41,681 nt of DNA, taken from Flavobacteriales bacterium. GTDB lineage: Bacteria; Bacteroidota; Bacteroidia; Flavobacteriales; Flavobacteriaceae. The stretch lies in NCBI GenBank assembly GCA_027061855.1, contig JAMOVT010000078.1:1-41681 (forward strand), in the 5' to 3' direction. The notes under the pieces were generated by a model. That model was not told the DNA's origin. It saw only the letters and a program-made list of their open reading frames with translations, and ran no database searches. Of this stretch, positions 8,475-15,258 are shown piece after piece (the stretch's first letter is position 1; every line of letters starts with the position of its first letter). Both the position numbers and the translations under genes were made by a program.

Positions 8475-9106
8475 TTTCTACTTTTCAATTCGATGATTAT
8501 ATTTCGCAAATATACTGTGAAACCAAAAATTTGTCCTATAAATAAAACCGGATCTTTTCTTAAAATAGCATACACCAAAATCATAAAGGAGCCCGTTAAA
8601 CTCAATAGCCAAAAACCCAAAGGAAGCATAGATTCTTTATTTCTCTCGGATATAAACCATTGATAAACAAAACGCATAGTAAAAATTACCTGAGCCAAAA
8701 CGCCCCAAATCAAAAGAGGAGCGGATATTTCTTTGTTGTGAAAAAGATGATGGATATCAAAACGTTTATTATGAAAAAAGAAAAAGATAATTAATAAAGG
8801 AAAAATATAAAGAAATATACGTAGAGAACGAGGTAATTTTTGCCAAGTATGTTGCAGTTGCATATTTCTTATATAAATAAAATAGGTCAAAGATTGACCT
8901 AACATGATAGCAAAATCATTACGTAACCATCCATAAATAAACAATAAAAAAGAAGCTATCAAACTTAGCTCCCAAAACAGTTCCGGAGTGAGTACCTTTT
9001 TTACTTTTTCCGATTTAATCCACTGAACAAGCAATCGAGCCGAAAAAAGTAATTGGGCAGTAAAGCCTATAATATATACATAATTTTTTGATAAAAAACT
9101 AAGCAT
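8471..9106 (-). CDS. Membrane protein with two tandem LAB_N domains
   Basis: A 211-residue protein of six or seven hydrophobic segments with clear internal duplication. Residues ~14-83 (GFTAQLLFSARLLVQWIKSE.. to ..GQSLTYFIYIRNMQL) align with ~133-203 (GVLAQVIFTMRFVYQWFISE.. to ..GQIFGFTVYLRNIII). Each is a lipid-A-disaccharide-synthase N-terminal domain (LAB_N), a small membrane module often found next to ArnC-like glycosyltransferases. It lacks the LpxB catalytic part, so it is not LpxB. It sits between the GT2 and GT39 genes, overlapping both, and may act as the flippase or an adaptor for the polyprenyl-linked sugar. That role is inferred from context. Confidence 0.88.
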   Translation of the reverse strand: MLSFLSKNYVYIIGFTAQLLFSARLLVQWIKSEKVKKVLTPELFWELSLIASFLLFIYGWLRNDFAIMLGQSLTYFIYIRNMQLQHTWQKLPRSLRIFLYIFPLLIIFFFFHNKRFDIHHLFHNKEISAPLLIWGVLAQVIFTMRFVYQWFISERNKESMLPLGFWLLSLTGSFMILVYAILRKDPVLFIGQIFGFTVYLRNIIIELKSRK

Positions 9107-9858
9107 TAAATACCGGTATTTTTATCTTCGATCCCGTAGTTTATATACCTGCTTTTCATCCACCGGTAGGCAAAAGCATCTTGAAGGGGTTTAATTGAGC
9201 GATTAAAAATATTGAATTTGGATGCACCATGTAAACGAGGAAAATGCCGTACATTCACTTGTTTGATTTTCGCTCCTTGCAATTTGGACAAAGCCGGAAT
9301 AAAACGGTGCATTCCATCAAAAAACGGTATTTTTTTTGCTACATCTGTTTTTATAATTTTAAGAGGACATCCCGTATCAATGATTCCATCATTTATTAAT
9401 GCTCTGCGTATGGCATTTGCTATTTTCGATTGTATCCGTTTATTCAAGGTATCTTTTCTATCACCACGGTATCCTACCACTAGATCATAATCCTTAATAA
9501 ATTCCCAAAGCTTATCAAAATCAAAGGGAGTGGTTTGCAAATCAGCGTCAATATAACCTGTCCAAGGAGTGGAAATATGATCAATTCCTGCTTTTATTGC
9601 TGAGCTAAGCCCATAATTTTTATCAAATTTAAGATATTCAAAACGTGAATCTTTATCACTTAATTTTTTAATTTTTTCAAAACTTTCATCCGTCGATCCG
9701 TCATCAACAAACAGGACTTTGCTTTTTATGGGGCTTTGGTCAAAGTATTCTTTAAAAGTCTGTTCCAACCGGTCAATATTTTCCTCTTCATTATATACAG
9801 GAACGATTATTGTTAAATCATATGTTTGTTTATTCACTTTCTTTGGTTTTGCCATCAA
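9106..9858 (-). CDS. GT2-family polyprenyl-phosphate glycosyltransferase (ArnC/DPM1-like)
   Basis: A 250-residue GT-A enzyme: 'LTIIVPVYNEEENI', the 'VDDGSTDES' motif, the DADLQ motif for the metal and nucleotide sugar, and the acceptor-side elements 'MHRFIPAL' and 'HFPRLHGASKF', which are typical of ArnC, GtrB and DPM1 enzymes. It has no C-terminal membrane pair, so it is shorter than ArnC and may depend on the adjacent LAB_N protein for the membrane step. It is the first gene of the three-gene cassette. The second Met (M2) is an equally good start. Confidence 0.92.
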   Translation of the reverse strand: MMAKPKKVNKQTYDLTIIVPVYNEEENIDRLEQTFKEYFDQSPIKSKVLFVDDGSTDESFEKIKKLSDKDSRFEYLKFDKNYGLSSAIKAGIDHISTPWTGYIDADLQTTPFDFDKLWEFIKDYDLVVGYRGDRKDTLNKRIQSKIANAIRRALINDGIIDTGCPLKIIKTDVAKKIPFFDGMHRFIPALSKLQGAKIKQVNVRHFPRLHGASKFNIFNRSIKPLQDAFAYRWMKSRYINYGIEDKNTGI

Positions 9859-9961
9859 AATTAATAAAAATTGTCGAACCTTGTTTCTGAGATATGCATA
9901 TATATATTAGAGTTTTTCCGGCTTTTATTTATATTAATACTAAGTGTTTGCTAAATAGTTA

Positions 9962-10004
9962 GAACCGGTCACCCTCCCGAAGTAAGTTCGGGATGCTCTG
10001 AATC
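9962..10004 (-). repeat. tRNA-Val-like fragment R4 with hairpin in place of the anticodon arm
   Basis: On the minus strand the tRNA segment TTGATTCAGAGCA is followed by a hairpin with 7-bp stem and 5-nt loop (TCCCGAA-N5-TTCGGGA, plus-strand 9975-9993) where tRNA-Val has its anticodon arm. GGGT and a degraded start of the T arm (GACCGGTTC) come next. The acceptor strand is missing. This is the left, most degraded end of the array. 9859-9961 is A/T-rich with nothing further that I can name. Confidence 0.75.
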
Positions 10005-10008
10005 AATT

Positions 10009-10295
<287 letters not shown>

Positions 10296-10301
10296 CTTTG
10301 T

Positions 10302-10384
10302 GGGCGATACTGAGCTTGTCCCGAACTCGTTTCGGGAATTCGAACCATTGCCCCTCCCGAAACAAGTTCGGGATGCTCTGAACC
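10302..10384 (-). repeat. tRNA-Val-like fragment R3 with two REP-like hairpins
   Basis: The minus strand reads TTGGTTCAGAGCA, then hairpin TCCCGAA-N5-TTCGGGA in place of the anticodon arm (10355-10373), then GGGGCAATGGTTCGAAT (T-arm 5' side). A second hairpin of the same family follows (10319-10337), inserted in the T arm, then CAGTATCGCCC, the intact acceptor 3' strand. The acceptor 5' strand and the 5' half of the D arm are absent, so it cannot fold as a tRNA. Confidence 0.8.
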
Positions 10385-10388
10385 AATT

Positions 10389-10634
<246 letters not shown>

Positions 10635-10641
10635 AAAAAAA

Positions 10642-10673
10642 AAGAGAGATAAATCTATTGAGTTATCTCTCTT
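10642..10673 (-). terminator. tRNA-type terminator hairpin, copy B
   Basis: The 11-bp stem is identical to the other copies, with plus-strand loop ATCTATTGAG and a T tract on the minus strand just before the copy B start codon. It follows fragment R2 in the same way that the copy C hairpin follows the intact tRNA. Confidence 0.75.
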
Positions 10674-10679
10674 CTTTGT

Positions 10680-10763
10680 GGGCGATACTGAGCTTGTCCC
10701 GAACTCGTTTCGGGAATTCGAACCAGTAACCCTCCCGAAACAAGTTCGGGATGCTCTGAACCA
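10680..10763 (-). repeat. tRNA-Val-like fragment R2 with two REP-like hairpins
   Basis: The structure is the same as R3: TTGGTTCAGAGCA, hairpin at 10733-10751 replacing the anticodon arm, GGGTTACTGGTTCGAAT, hairpin at 10697-10715 inserted between the T loop and the T-stem 3' strand, then CAGTATCGCCC. The T-stem 5' strand ACTGG is better preserved than in R3. Confidence 0.8.
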
Positions 10764-10766
10764 ATT

Positions 10767-11012
<246 letters not shown>

Positions 11013-11019
11013 AAAAAAA

Positions 11020-11051
11020 AAGAGAGATAAATCTATTGAGTTATCTCTCTT
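11020..11051 (-). terminator. Terminator of tRNA-Val
   Basis: Six nt after the 3' end of the tRNA (minus strand) an 11-bp hairpin (AAGAGAGATAA / TTATCTCTCTT, 10-nt loop) is followed by a run of eight to nine T. This is a textbook intrinsic terminator for the tRNA transcript and the template from which the other two array copies derive. Confidence 0.85.
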
Positions 11052-11057
11052 CTTTGT

Positions 11058-11131
11058 GGGCGATACTGGATTCGAACCAGTGACCCCCTGCTTGTAAGGC
11101 AGGTGCTCTGAACCAACTGAGCTAATCGCCC
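11058..11131 (-). tRNA. tRNA-Val(UAC)
   Basis: This 74-nt cloverleaf on the minus strand has acceptor GGGCGAT/ATCGCCC, D stem GCTC/GAGC, anticodon stem CCTGC/GCAGG with loop CTTACAA (anticodon TAC, valine), and T stem ACTGG/CCAGT with loop TTCGAAT. All stems pair perfectly. CCA is not encoded. It is the only intact tRNA in the window and lies inside the GIY-YIG array. Confidence 0.97.
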
Positions 11132-11161
11132 TATAATCTCTTATTTCAAATCTTCGGCTCT

Positions 11162-11228
11162 GTGACCCTCCCGAAGTAAGTTCGGGATGCTCTGAACCAT
11201 TCCGATAACTATCGGAAGAGCTAATCGC
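11162..11228 (-). repeat. tRNA-Val-like fragment R1 (5' part) with D-loop and anticodon-arm hairpins
   Basis: The minus strand reads GCGATTAGCTC (acceptor and D-stem 5' side). A hairpin with 8-bp stem follows (TTCCGATA / TATCGGAA, plus 11200-11217) in the D loop, then TGGTTCAGAGCA. A TCCCGAA-N5-TTCGGGA hairpin comes next at 11169-11187 instead of the anticodon arm, then GGGTCAC. The T arm and acceptor 3' strand are absent. It lies between the promoter and the intact tRNA-Val and should be co-transcribed with it. Confidence 0.8.
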
Positions 11229-11285
11229 TTTAATTATTCAAAGACTTTTATAGGAACGCTTGTTGTTATTTCGTCTTTGCGAGTG

Positions 11286-11318
11286 CAAATATATAACAAG
11301 TTTTGATTTCTGCAAAAA
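11286..11318 (-). promoter_or_regulatory. Promoter for the tRNA-Val / GIY-YIG array
   Basis: On the minus strand TTTTTG is followed after 19 nt by TATATTTG, which matches the Bacteroidota -33 TTTG / -7 TAnnTTTG arrangement very well. Transcription would start near 11280 and enter fragment R1 and then tRNA-Val. Confidence 0.7.
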
Positions 11319-11500
11319 CTTTTTATATTTTTTTTTAAGAAATTTGAAGGCTACTATTTATGTTTTTGATTCCCAATTAAATATATTTTTATTAAATTTT
11401 ACATCTCATACTTTTCAATATTTCTATGGTTTTTCTTTCTAGTTTAGTTTATGTATTTTTGTTTAATTAAATAATTTTTTTAATTATATTTTAAATAACC
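11319..11500. other. A/T-rich intergenic stretch without a recognisable gene
   Basis: This region of very high A+T separates the divergent tRNA-Val and feo promoters. The one plus-strand reading frame through it is low-complexity (Phe, Tyr, Ser rich), lacks a promoter or conserved motif, and I do not regard it as a gene. Confidence 0.6.
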
Positions 11501-11529
11501 TATCTTTGCTATTTAGAATCAATCTAAAT
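11501..11529 (+). promoter_or_regulatory. feo promoter -7 element with overlapping DtxR/Fur-like operator
   Basis: TATCTTTG at 11501-11508 fits the -7 consensus. Immediately downstream, over the expected start of transcription, is the 19-bp inverted repeat ATTTAGA-N5-TCTAAAT (11511-11529). Its position fits an iron-dependent repressor that blocks transcription; the half-site resembles those of DtxR/IdeR-type regulators more than a Fur box. The ATG of feoA is 7 nt further on, so the 5' UTR is short. Confidence 0.65.
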
Positions 11530-11535
11530 AATAAT

Positions 11536-11790
11536 ATGAAACTAACCGAATTAAAACCATCTCAAAAAGGAATAGCCATAAACTGTGAAAATAGTTTATT
11601 GCCTCTAAAATTGATGGAAATGGGCTGTGTGGACGGGGTTGAAATTGAATTTATAAATAAAGCGCCACTAGGTTCTCCTTATTATTATAAAATTGGAGGC
11701 ACACGTATTGCCCTTGGAAAAGAAATTGCCGAAATGATAGATGTTAAGCCAACAAAAAAGCATGATGACAATGAAGAAGAAAAAAATTAA
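11536..11790 (+). CDS. feoA: Ferrous iron transport protein FeoA
   Basis: An 84-residue SH3-like protein (MKLTELKPSQKGIAINC.., then LKLMEMGCVDGVEIEFINKAPLGSP and 'GGTRIALGKEIAEMI'), a full FeoA domain. FeoA is a cytoplasmic partner that supports FeoB. I start it at the ATG at 11536: an upstream in-frame ATG at 11506 would put the operator and the -7 element inside the coding region. The 3' end overlaps feoB by about 20 bp. Confidence 0.95.
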   Translation: MKLTELKPSQKGIAINCENSLLPLKLMEMGCVDGVEIEFINKAPLGSPYYYKIGGTRIALGKEIAEMIDVKPTKKHDDNEEEKN

Positions 11791-13879
11791 ACTTGCCCTG
11801 GTAGGAAATCCCAATACTGGGAAGACTTCGCTGTTTAATAAATTAACCGGATTGCATAAAAAAATAGGTAATTATCCCGGAATCACGGTAAACCGGGTAG
11901 CCGGTATATTTCAACTTGATGACGGTACTTTAATAGAATTAATTGATTTGCCCGGGACTTATAGTCTTCATCCGAATTCCAAAGACGAAGAAGTTGTACT
12001 CAAAGAATTACTATTGAACAGGGAAAATATAGAAGGAGTTATTGTAGTGGCAGATATAAATAATCTCAAAAAAAACATGATTTTGCTTACCGAGTTACAA
12101 GATCTCGGAATGCCTGTAATGCTTGCTATCAATATGTGCGATGAAATGAAACGTAAAGGTATTGAGATAGATATAGGTAAATTAGAGAAACTATTGGGAA
12201 TTCCCGTAATGTTAATCAGTGCTAAAAAAGCCAAAGCTGACGGAGAAAAAAAAGGAAAAGGGAAAATTCATGCACTCAAACACAGGATTCCGGAGATGTT
12301 TACTGGCAAGGGAAAAAGATTTTTTGAAAATTACGGATTAACCGCCTTAAACTTAGATTTTATACGAGACAAAATCAAAACAAATGATCTCTATAAAAAT
12401 TGGATTTTATATACGGAACAAGATAAATTAAATGAAGCAATTGAAAAAAAATTTCCTTATATCAACGAATTACCTTTTGATCGTACTGCTGTTAAAAAAT
12501 TATTGCAAAAAGAAATAATCAAAAGATATAAAGACATTAATGAAATATTAAAAGAAACATACCGCATTGACAAAAGTAAAGCTACCGGTTTTACTGAACG
12601 GATTGACCGGATTCTTTTACATAAATATTGGGGATTAATCATTTTTGCCGTCATTATGTTTAGTGTATTTCAGTCCATTTTTTCTTTGGCCTCCATCCCA
12701 ATGGATTGGATAGACGGTATTTTCACTCAATTTAGTATGTATTTAAAAACTTCATTACCTGATAATGAATTAACTGCTTTATTAACTGACGGAATTCTTG
12801 CGGGAATTGCCGGAGTGGTAATTTTTGTTCCGCAAATAGCTATTTTATTTCTCTTTATTGCACTATTAGAAGAAATGGGATACATGAGCCGCATTGTTTA
12901 TCTCATGGATAAGATTATGCAACCTTTCGGATTAAGCGGAAAAAGTGTAGTGCCTCTTTTATCCGGAACTGCTTGTGCAGTACCTGCAATTATGGGTGCA
13001 CGTACCATTGAAAATTCCAAGGAGCGCTTAATTACAATTTTGACCACTCCTTTTATGACTTGTAGTGCGAGATTACCCGTTTATACCATAATCATTGCGT
13101 TAATTATTCCCGAAGAAAAAATTTTCGGTATGATAAATTTACAGGGCTTGGCTTTATTTGCTTTGTATTTTCTGGGTTTTGCTTCTGCCTTGATTTCCGC
13201 TTGGGTTTTGAGTAAACTGATAAAATCCAATTATAAAAGGTATTTTATTCTCGAAATGCCGGAATATAAATTACCTATTCTTAAAAACATATACATTACT
13301 GTGATAGATAATTTGAAAGCCTTTGTTTTCGGTGCCGGGAAAATAATCGTTGCTTTTTCCATAATCATTTGGTTTTTAGCAACCCATGGTCCCGAAAAAT
13401 TTCAACAAACGGAAACGGATATCAAAAAAACCGAGAAATTTTCTCATCAGGAGATGAATATTGAAGCTTATAAATTGGAAAATTCGTATTTAGGCATTAT
13501 GGGTAAAGCCATTGAGCCTGTTATACGCCCTTTGGGATATGATTGGAAAATAGGTATTGCACTTTTAACTTCTTTTGCGGCCAGAGAAGTTTTTGTTAGT
13601 ACCCTATCCACTATTTATAGTGTGGGAGATGCAGATAATGAGCATTTGTTAAAAGAAAAAATGCGCAGAGAACAGAATCTGTTTACCGGAAAACCTACCT
13701 TTACTTTTGCCGTAGGCATTTCTTTGCTTCTTTTCTATGCTTTTGCGATGCAATGTTTTAGCACGTTGGCTACCATTAAGAACGAAACGAAAACATGGAA
13801 ATGGCCGGTAATCGTTTTCTTTTATATGACGGGTATAGCATATATAACTGCCTTTATTGCTTATCAAAGTTTAAAATAA
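11771..13879 (+). CDS. feoB: Ferrous iron transporter FeoB
   Basis: A 702-residue inner-membrane Fe(II) transporter. The N-terminal G domain has G1 GNPNTGKT (residues 12-19), switch 'NYPGITV', G3 DLPG, G4 NMCDE and a G5-like 'ISAKKAK'. A helical GDI-like region follows, then the polytopic part with both Gate motifs ('PLLSGTACAVPAIMGARTI' and 'LTSFAAREVFVSTLSTIY'). I chose the ATG at 11771, which gives the usual MKKKKIKLALVG start; ATGs at 11741, 11762 and 11765 are alternatives. It overlaps feoA and is followed by the small Cys-rich partner in the TAATG overlap. Confidence 0.97.
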   Translation: MKKKKIKLALVGNPNTGKTSLFNKLTGLHKKIGNYPGITVNRVAGIFQLDDGTLIELIDLPGTYSLHPNSKDEEVVLKELLLNRENIEGVIVVADINNLKKNMILLTELQDLGMPVMLAINMCDEMKRKGIEIDIGKLEKLLGIPVMLISAKKAKADGEKKGKGKIHALKHRIPEMFTGKGKRFFENYGLTALNLDFIRDKIKTNDLYKNWILYTEQDKLNEAIEKKFPYINELPFDRTAVKKLLQKEIIKRYKDINEILKETYRIDKSKATGFTERIDRILLHKYWGLIIFAVIMFSVFQSIFSLASIPMDWIDGIFTQFSMYLKTSLPDNELTALLTDGILAGIAGVVIFVPQIAILFLFIALLEEMGYMSRIVYLMDKIMQPFGLSGKSVVPLLSGTACAVPAIMGARTIENSKERLITILTTPFMTCSARLPVYTIIIALIIPEEKIFGMINLQGLALFALYFLGFASALISAWVLSKLIKSNYKRYFILEMPEYKLPILKNIYITVIDNLKAFVFGAGKIIVAFSIIIWFLATHGPEKFQQTETDIKKTEKFSHQEMNIEAYKLENSYLGIMGKAIEPVIRPLGYDWKIGIALLTSFAAREVFVSTLSTIYSVGDADNEHLLKEKMRREQNLFTGKPTFTFAVGISLLLFYAFAMQCFSTLATIKNETKTWKWPVIVFFYMTGIAYITAFIAYQSLK

Positions 13880-13989
13880 TGCTGGTAAATATTATTATAA
13901 TATTATTATTAATTTGGGCTGTTTATACAATTATAAAACAAATCAAATCTCCTAAAAAAGAAGGTTGTGACAAGTGTGGAAAAAAATAA
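13879..13989 (+). CDS. FeoB-associated Cys-rich membrane peptide
   Basis: A 36-residue peptide: one N-terminal membrane helix (LVNIIIILLLIWAVYTII), a basic linker and a C-terminal CDKC pair followed by GKK. Size, location directly after feoB and the CxxC tail match the FeoB-associated Cys-rich membrane protein family (PF12669), which is thought to assist or regulate FeoB and may sense Fe or redox. The start ATG overlaps the feoB TAA by one base. An alternative longer frame begins inside feoB and is an artefact. Confidence 0.88.
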   Translation: MLVNIIIILLLIWAVYTIIKQIKSPKKEGCDKCGKK

Positions 13990-14060
13990 AAATTGGCAAT
14001 ATTTATCATCAATATTAATTTAAAAAAGTTTATTTTAGCAAGCATTAAAAAACTACTTCA

Positions 14061-15146
14061 ATGAAAACTACCGCACTGAATAAAGTACATAAAGAATTAG
14101 GAGCAAAAATGCTTCCTTTTGCCGGATTTGAAATGCCTATTCAATACGAAGGTGTCAATGCCGAACACGAAACCGTTCGTAACAATGTAGGTGTATTTGA
14201 TGTCTCTCATATGGGAAACTTCTTTGTTGAAGGTCCAGAAGCATTGGATTTTTTGCAATACATTACGAGTAATGATGTAGCAAAATTACGTCCCGGAAAA
14301 GTCCAATATTCCTGTTTTCCTAATGAAACCGGAGGTATTGTAGATGACTTATTGGTCTATCAATTGGGTGATAACAAATATATGTTGGTTGTCAATGGAG
14401 CTAATTTAGAGAAAGATTGGAATTGGATCAATAAATATGCAAGTAATTATGATGTTCAATTAAAAAATTTATCCGATCAATACTCCATTTTAGCTGTCCA
14501 AGGACCCAATTCTCCGGAATTATTACAAAGAATAGCCGGTGATTCTGCCGATTTAAAAAACCTCAAATTTTATACTTGGACTACTGCCGATTTGGCTGGG
14601 CATAAGGATATATTGGTTTCGGCAACCGGATATACCGGAGAAAAAGGTTATGAAATTTATGTTGACAATAAATATGTGCAAGACATTTGGGAGGAACTCT
14701 TTAAACAAGGGGAAGACTTGGGAATCAAACCCATTGGCTTAGGAGCACGAGACACATTGAGATTGGAAAAAGGCTATTGTCTCTATGGTAATGATATCGA
14801 TGACACAACTTCTCCTATTGAAGCCGGTTTAGGATGGATTACAAAATTCACAAAAGATTTTGTGAATGCCGAAAATTTGAAAAAACAAAAAGAAGAAGGA
14901 GTAAAAAGAAAATTGGTCGGTTTCAAATTAAAAGACAAAGGGATTGCACGTCATGGATATGATATTGTGAATGAAAAGGGAGATAAAATAGGAGTGGTTA
15001 CTTCCGGAACCATGTCTCCTACCCTAAAAGAAGCTATCGGGATGGGATATGTACCAAAAGAATATAGTAAACCCGGAAATGAAATTTTCATACAAATCAG
15101 AAAAAAACAAATTCCGGCGGAAATTGTGAAACTGCCGTTTGTATAA
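14061..15146 (+). CDS. gcvT: Aminomethyltransferase, glycine cleavage T protein
   Basis: The 361-residue T protein transfers the methylene group from aminomethylated GcvH to tetrahydrofolate and releases ammonia. Family features are visible: 'GAKMLPFAGFEMPIQYEG', 'VGVFDVSHMGNF', the folate-site 'ATGYTGEKGYEIYV' and 'GLGARDTLRLEKGYCLYGND', and the C-terminal barrel from about residue 280. GcvH and GcvP are not in the window. It is a single-gene transcript closed by a strong terminator. Confidence 0.97.
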   Translation: MKTTALNKVHKELGAKMLPFAGFEMPIQYEGVNAEHETVRNNVGVFDVSHMGNFFVEGPEALDFLQYITSNDVAKLRPGKVQYSCFPNETGGIVDDLLVYQLGDNKYMLVVNGANLEKDWNWINKYASNYDVQLKNLSDQYSILAVQGPNSPELLQRIAGDSADLKNLKFYTWTTADLAGHKDILVSATGYTGEKGYEIYVDNKYVQDIWEELFKQGEDLGIKPIGLGARDTLRLEKGYCLYGNDIDDTTSPIEAGLGWITKFTKDFVNAENLKKQKEEGVKRKLVGFKLKDKGIARHGYDIVNEKGDKIGVVTSGTMSPTLKEAIGMGYVPKEYSKPGNEIFIQIRKKQIPAEIVKLPFV

Positions 15147-15150
15147 ACTA

Positions 15151-15177
15151 AAAAATCCCGCAATAAGCGGGATTTTT
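15151..15177 (+). terminator. Intrinsic terminator of gcvT
   Basis: A stem AAAAATCCCGC / GCGGGATTTTT with 5-nt loop begins 4 nt after the gcvT stop. The T-rich 3' arm makes it a classical Rho-independent terminator. Confidence 0.9.
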
Positions 15178-15228
15178 AATTTACAAAAGCCTTAACAATA
15201 ATTATTTTTAAAGAACCTAGTTTTTTAG

Positions 15229-15236
15229 TAAATTTG
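15229..15236 (+). promoter_or_regulatory. Candidate -7 element for the E1 dehydrogenase gene
   Basis: TAAATTTG fits TAnnTTTG and lies 22 nt upstream of the start codon, after the gcvT terminator. No clear -33 TTG is visible at 19 nt. Confidence 0.45.
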
Positions 15237-15258
15237 TTGAATACCAAAATATAGAATA

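Noticed and set aside
8471-9106. Calling the LAB_N protein lipid-A-disaccharide synthase (lpxB)
   Set aside because: It contains only two copies of the N-terminal membrane module and lacks the glycosyltransferase part of LpxB.
10319-10373. TCCCGAA..TTCGGGA hairpins as ordinary terminators
   Set aside because: None is followed by a U tract in either direction, and each sits within tRNA-derived sequence and not after a gene.
11260-11442. Plus-strand open frame of 60 codons between the tRNA-Val and feo promoters
   Set aside because: Low-complexity Phe/Tyr/Ser-rich translation in A/T-rich DNA, overlaps the tRNA promoter on the other strand and shows no motif.
11506-11535. Longer start for FeoA (ten more residues)
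   Set aside because: It would place the operator and the end of the -7 element within the coding sequence; MKLTELKP at 11536 is the normal family start.
13795-13878. Longer version of the FeoB-associated peptide starting inside feoB
   Set aside because: The added residues overlap feoB in another frame and have no family counterpart; the 36-residue form starting at 13879 fits the family.
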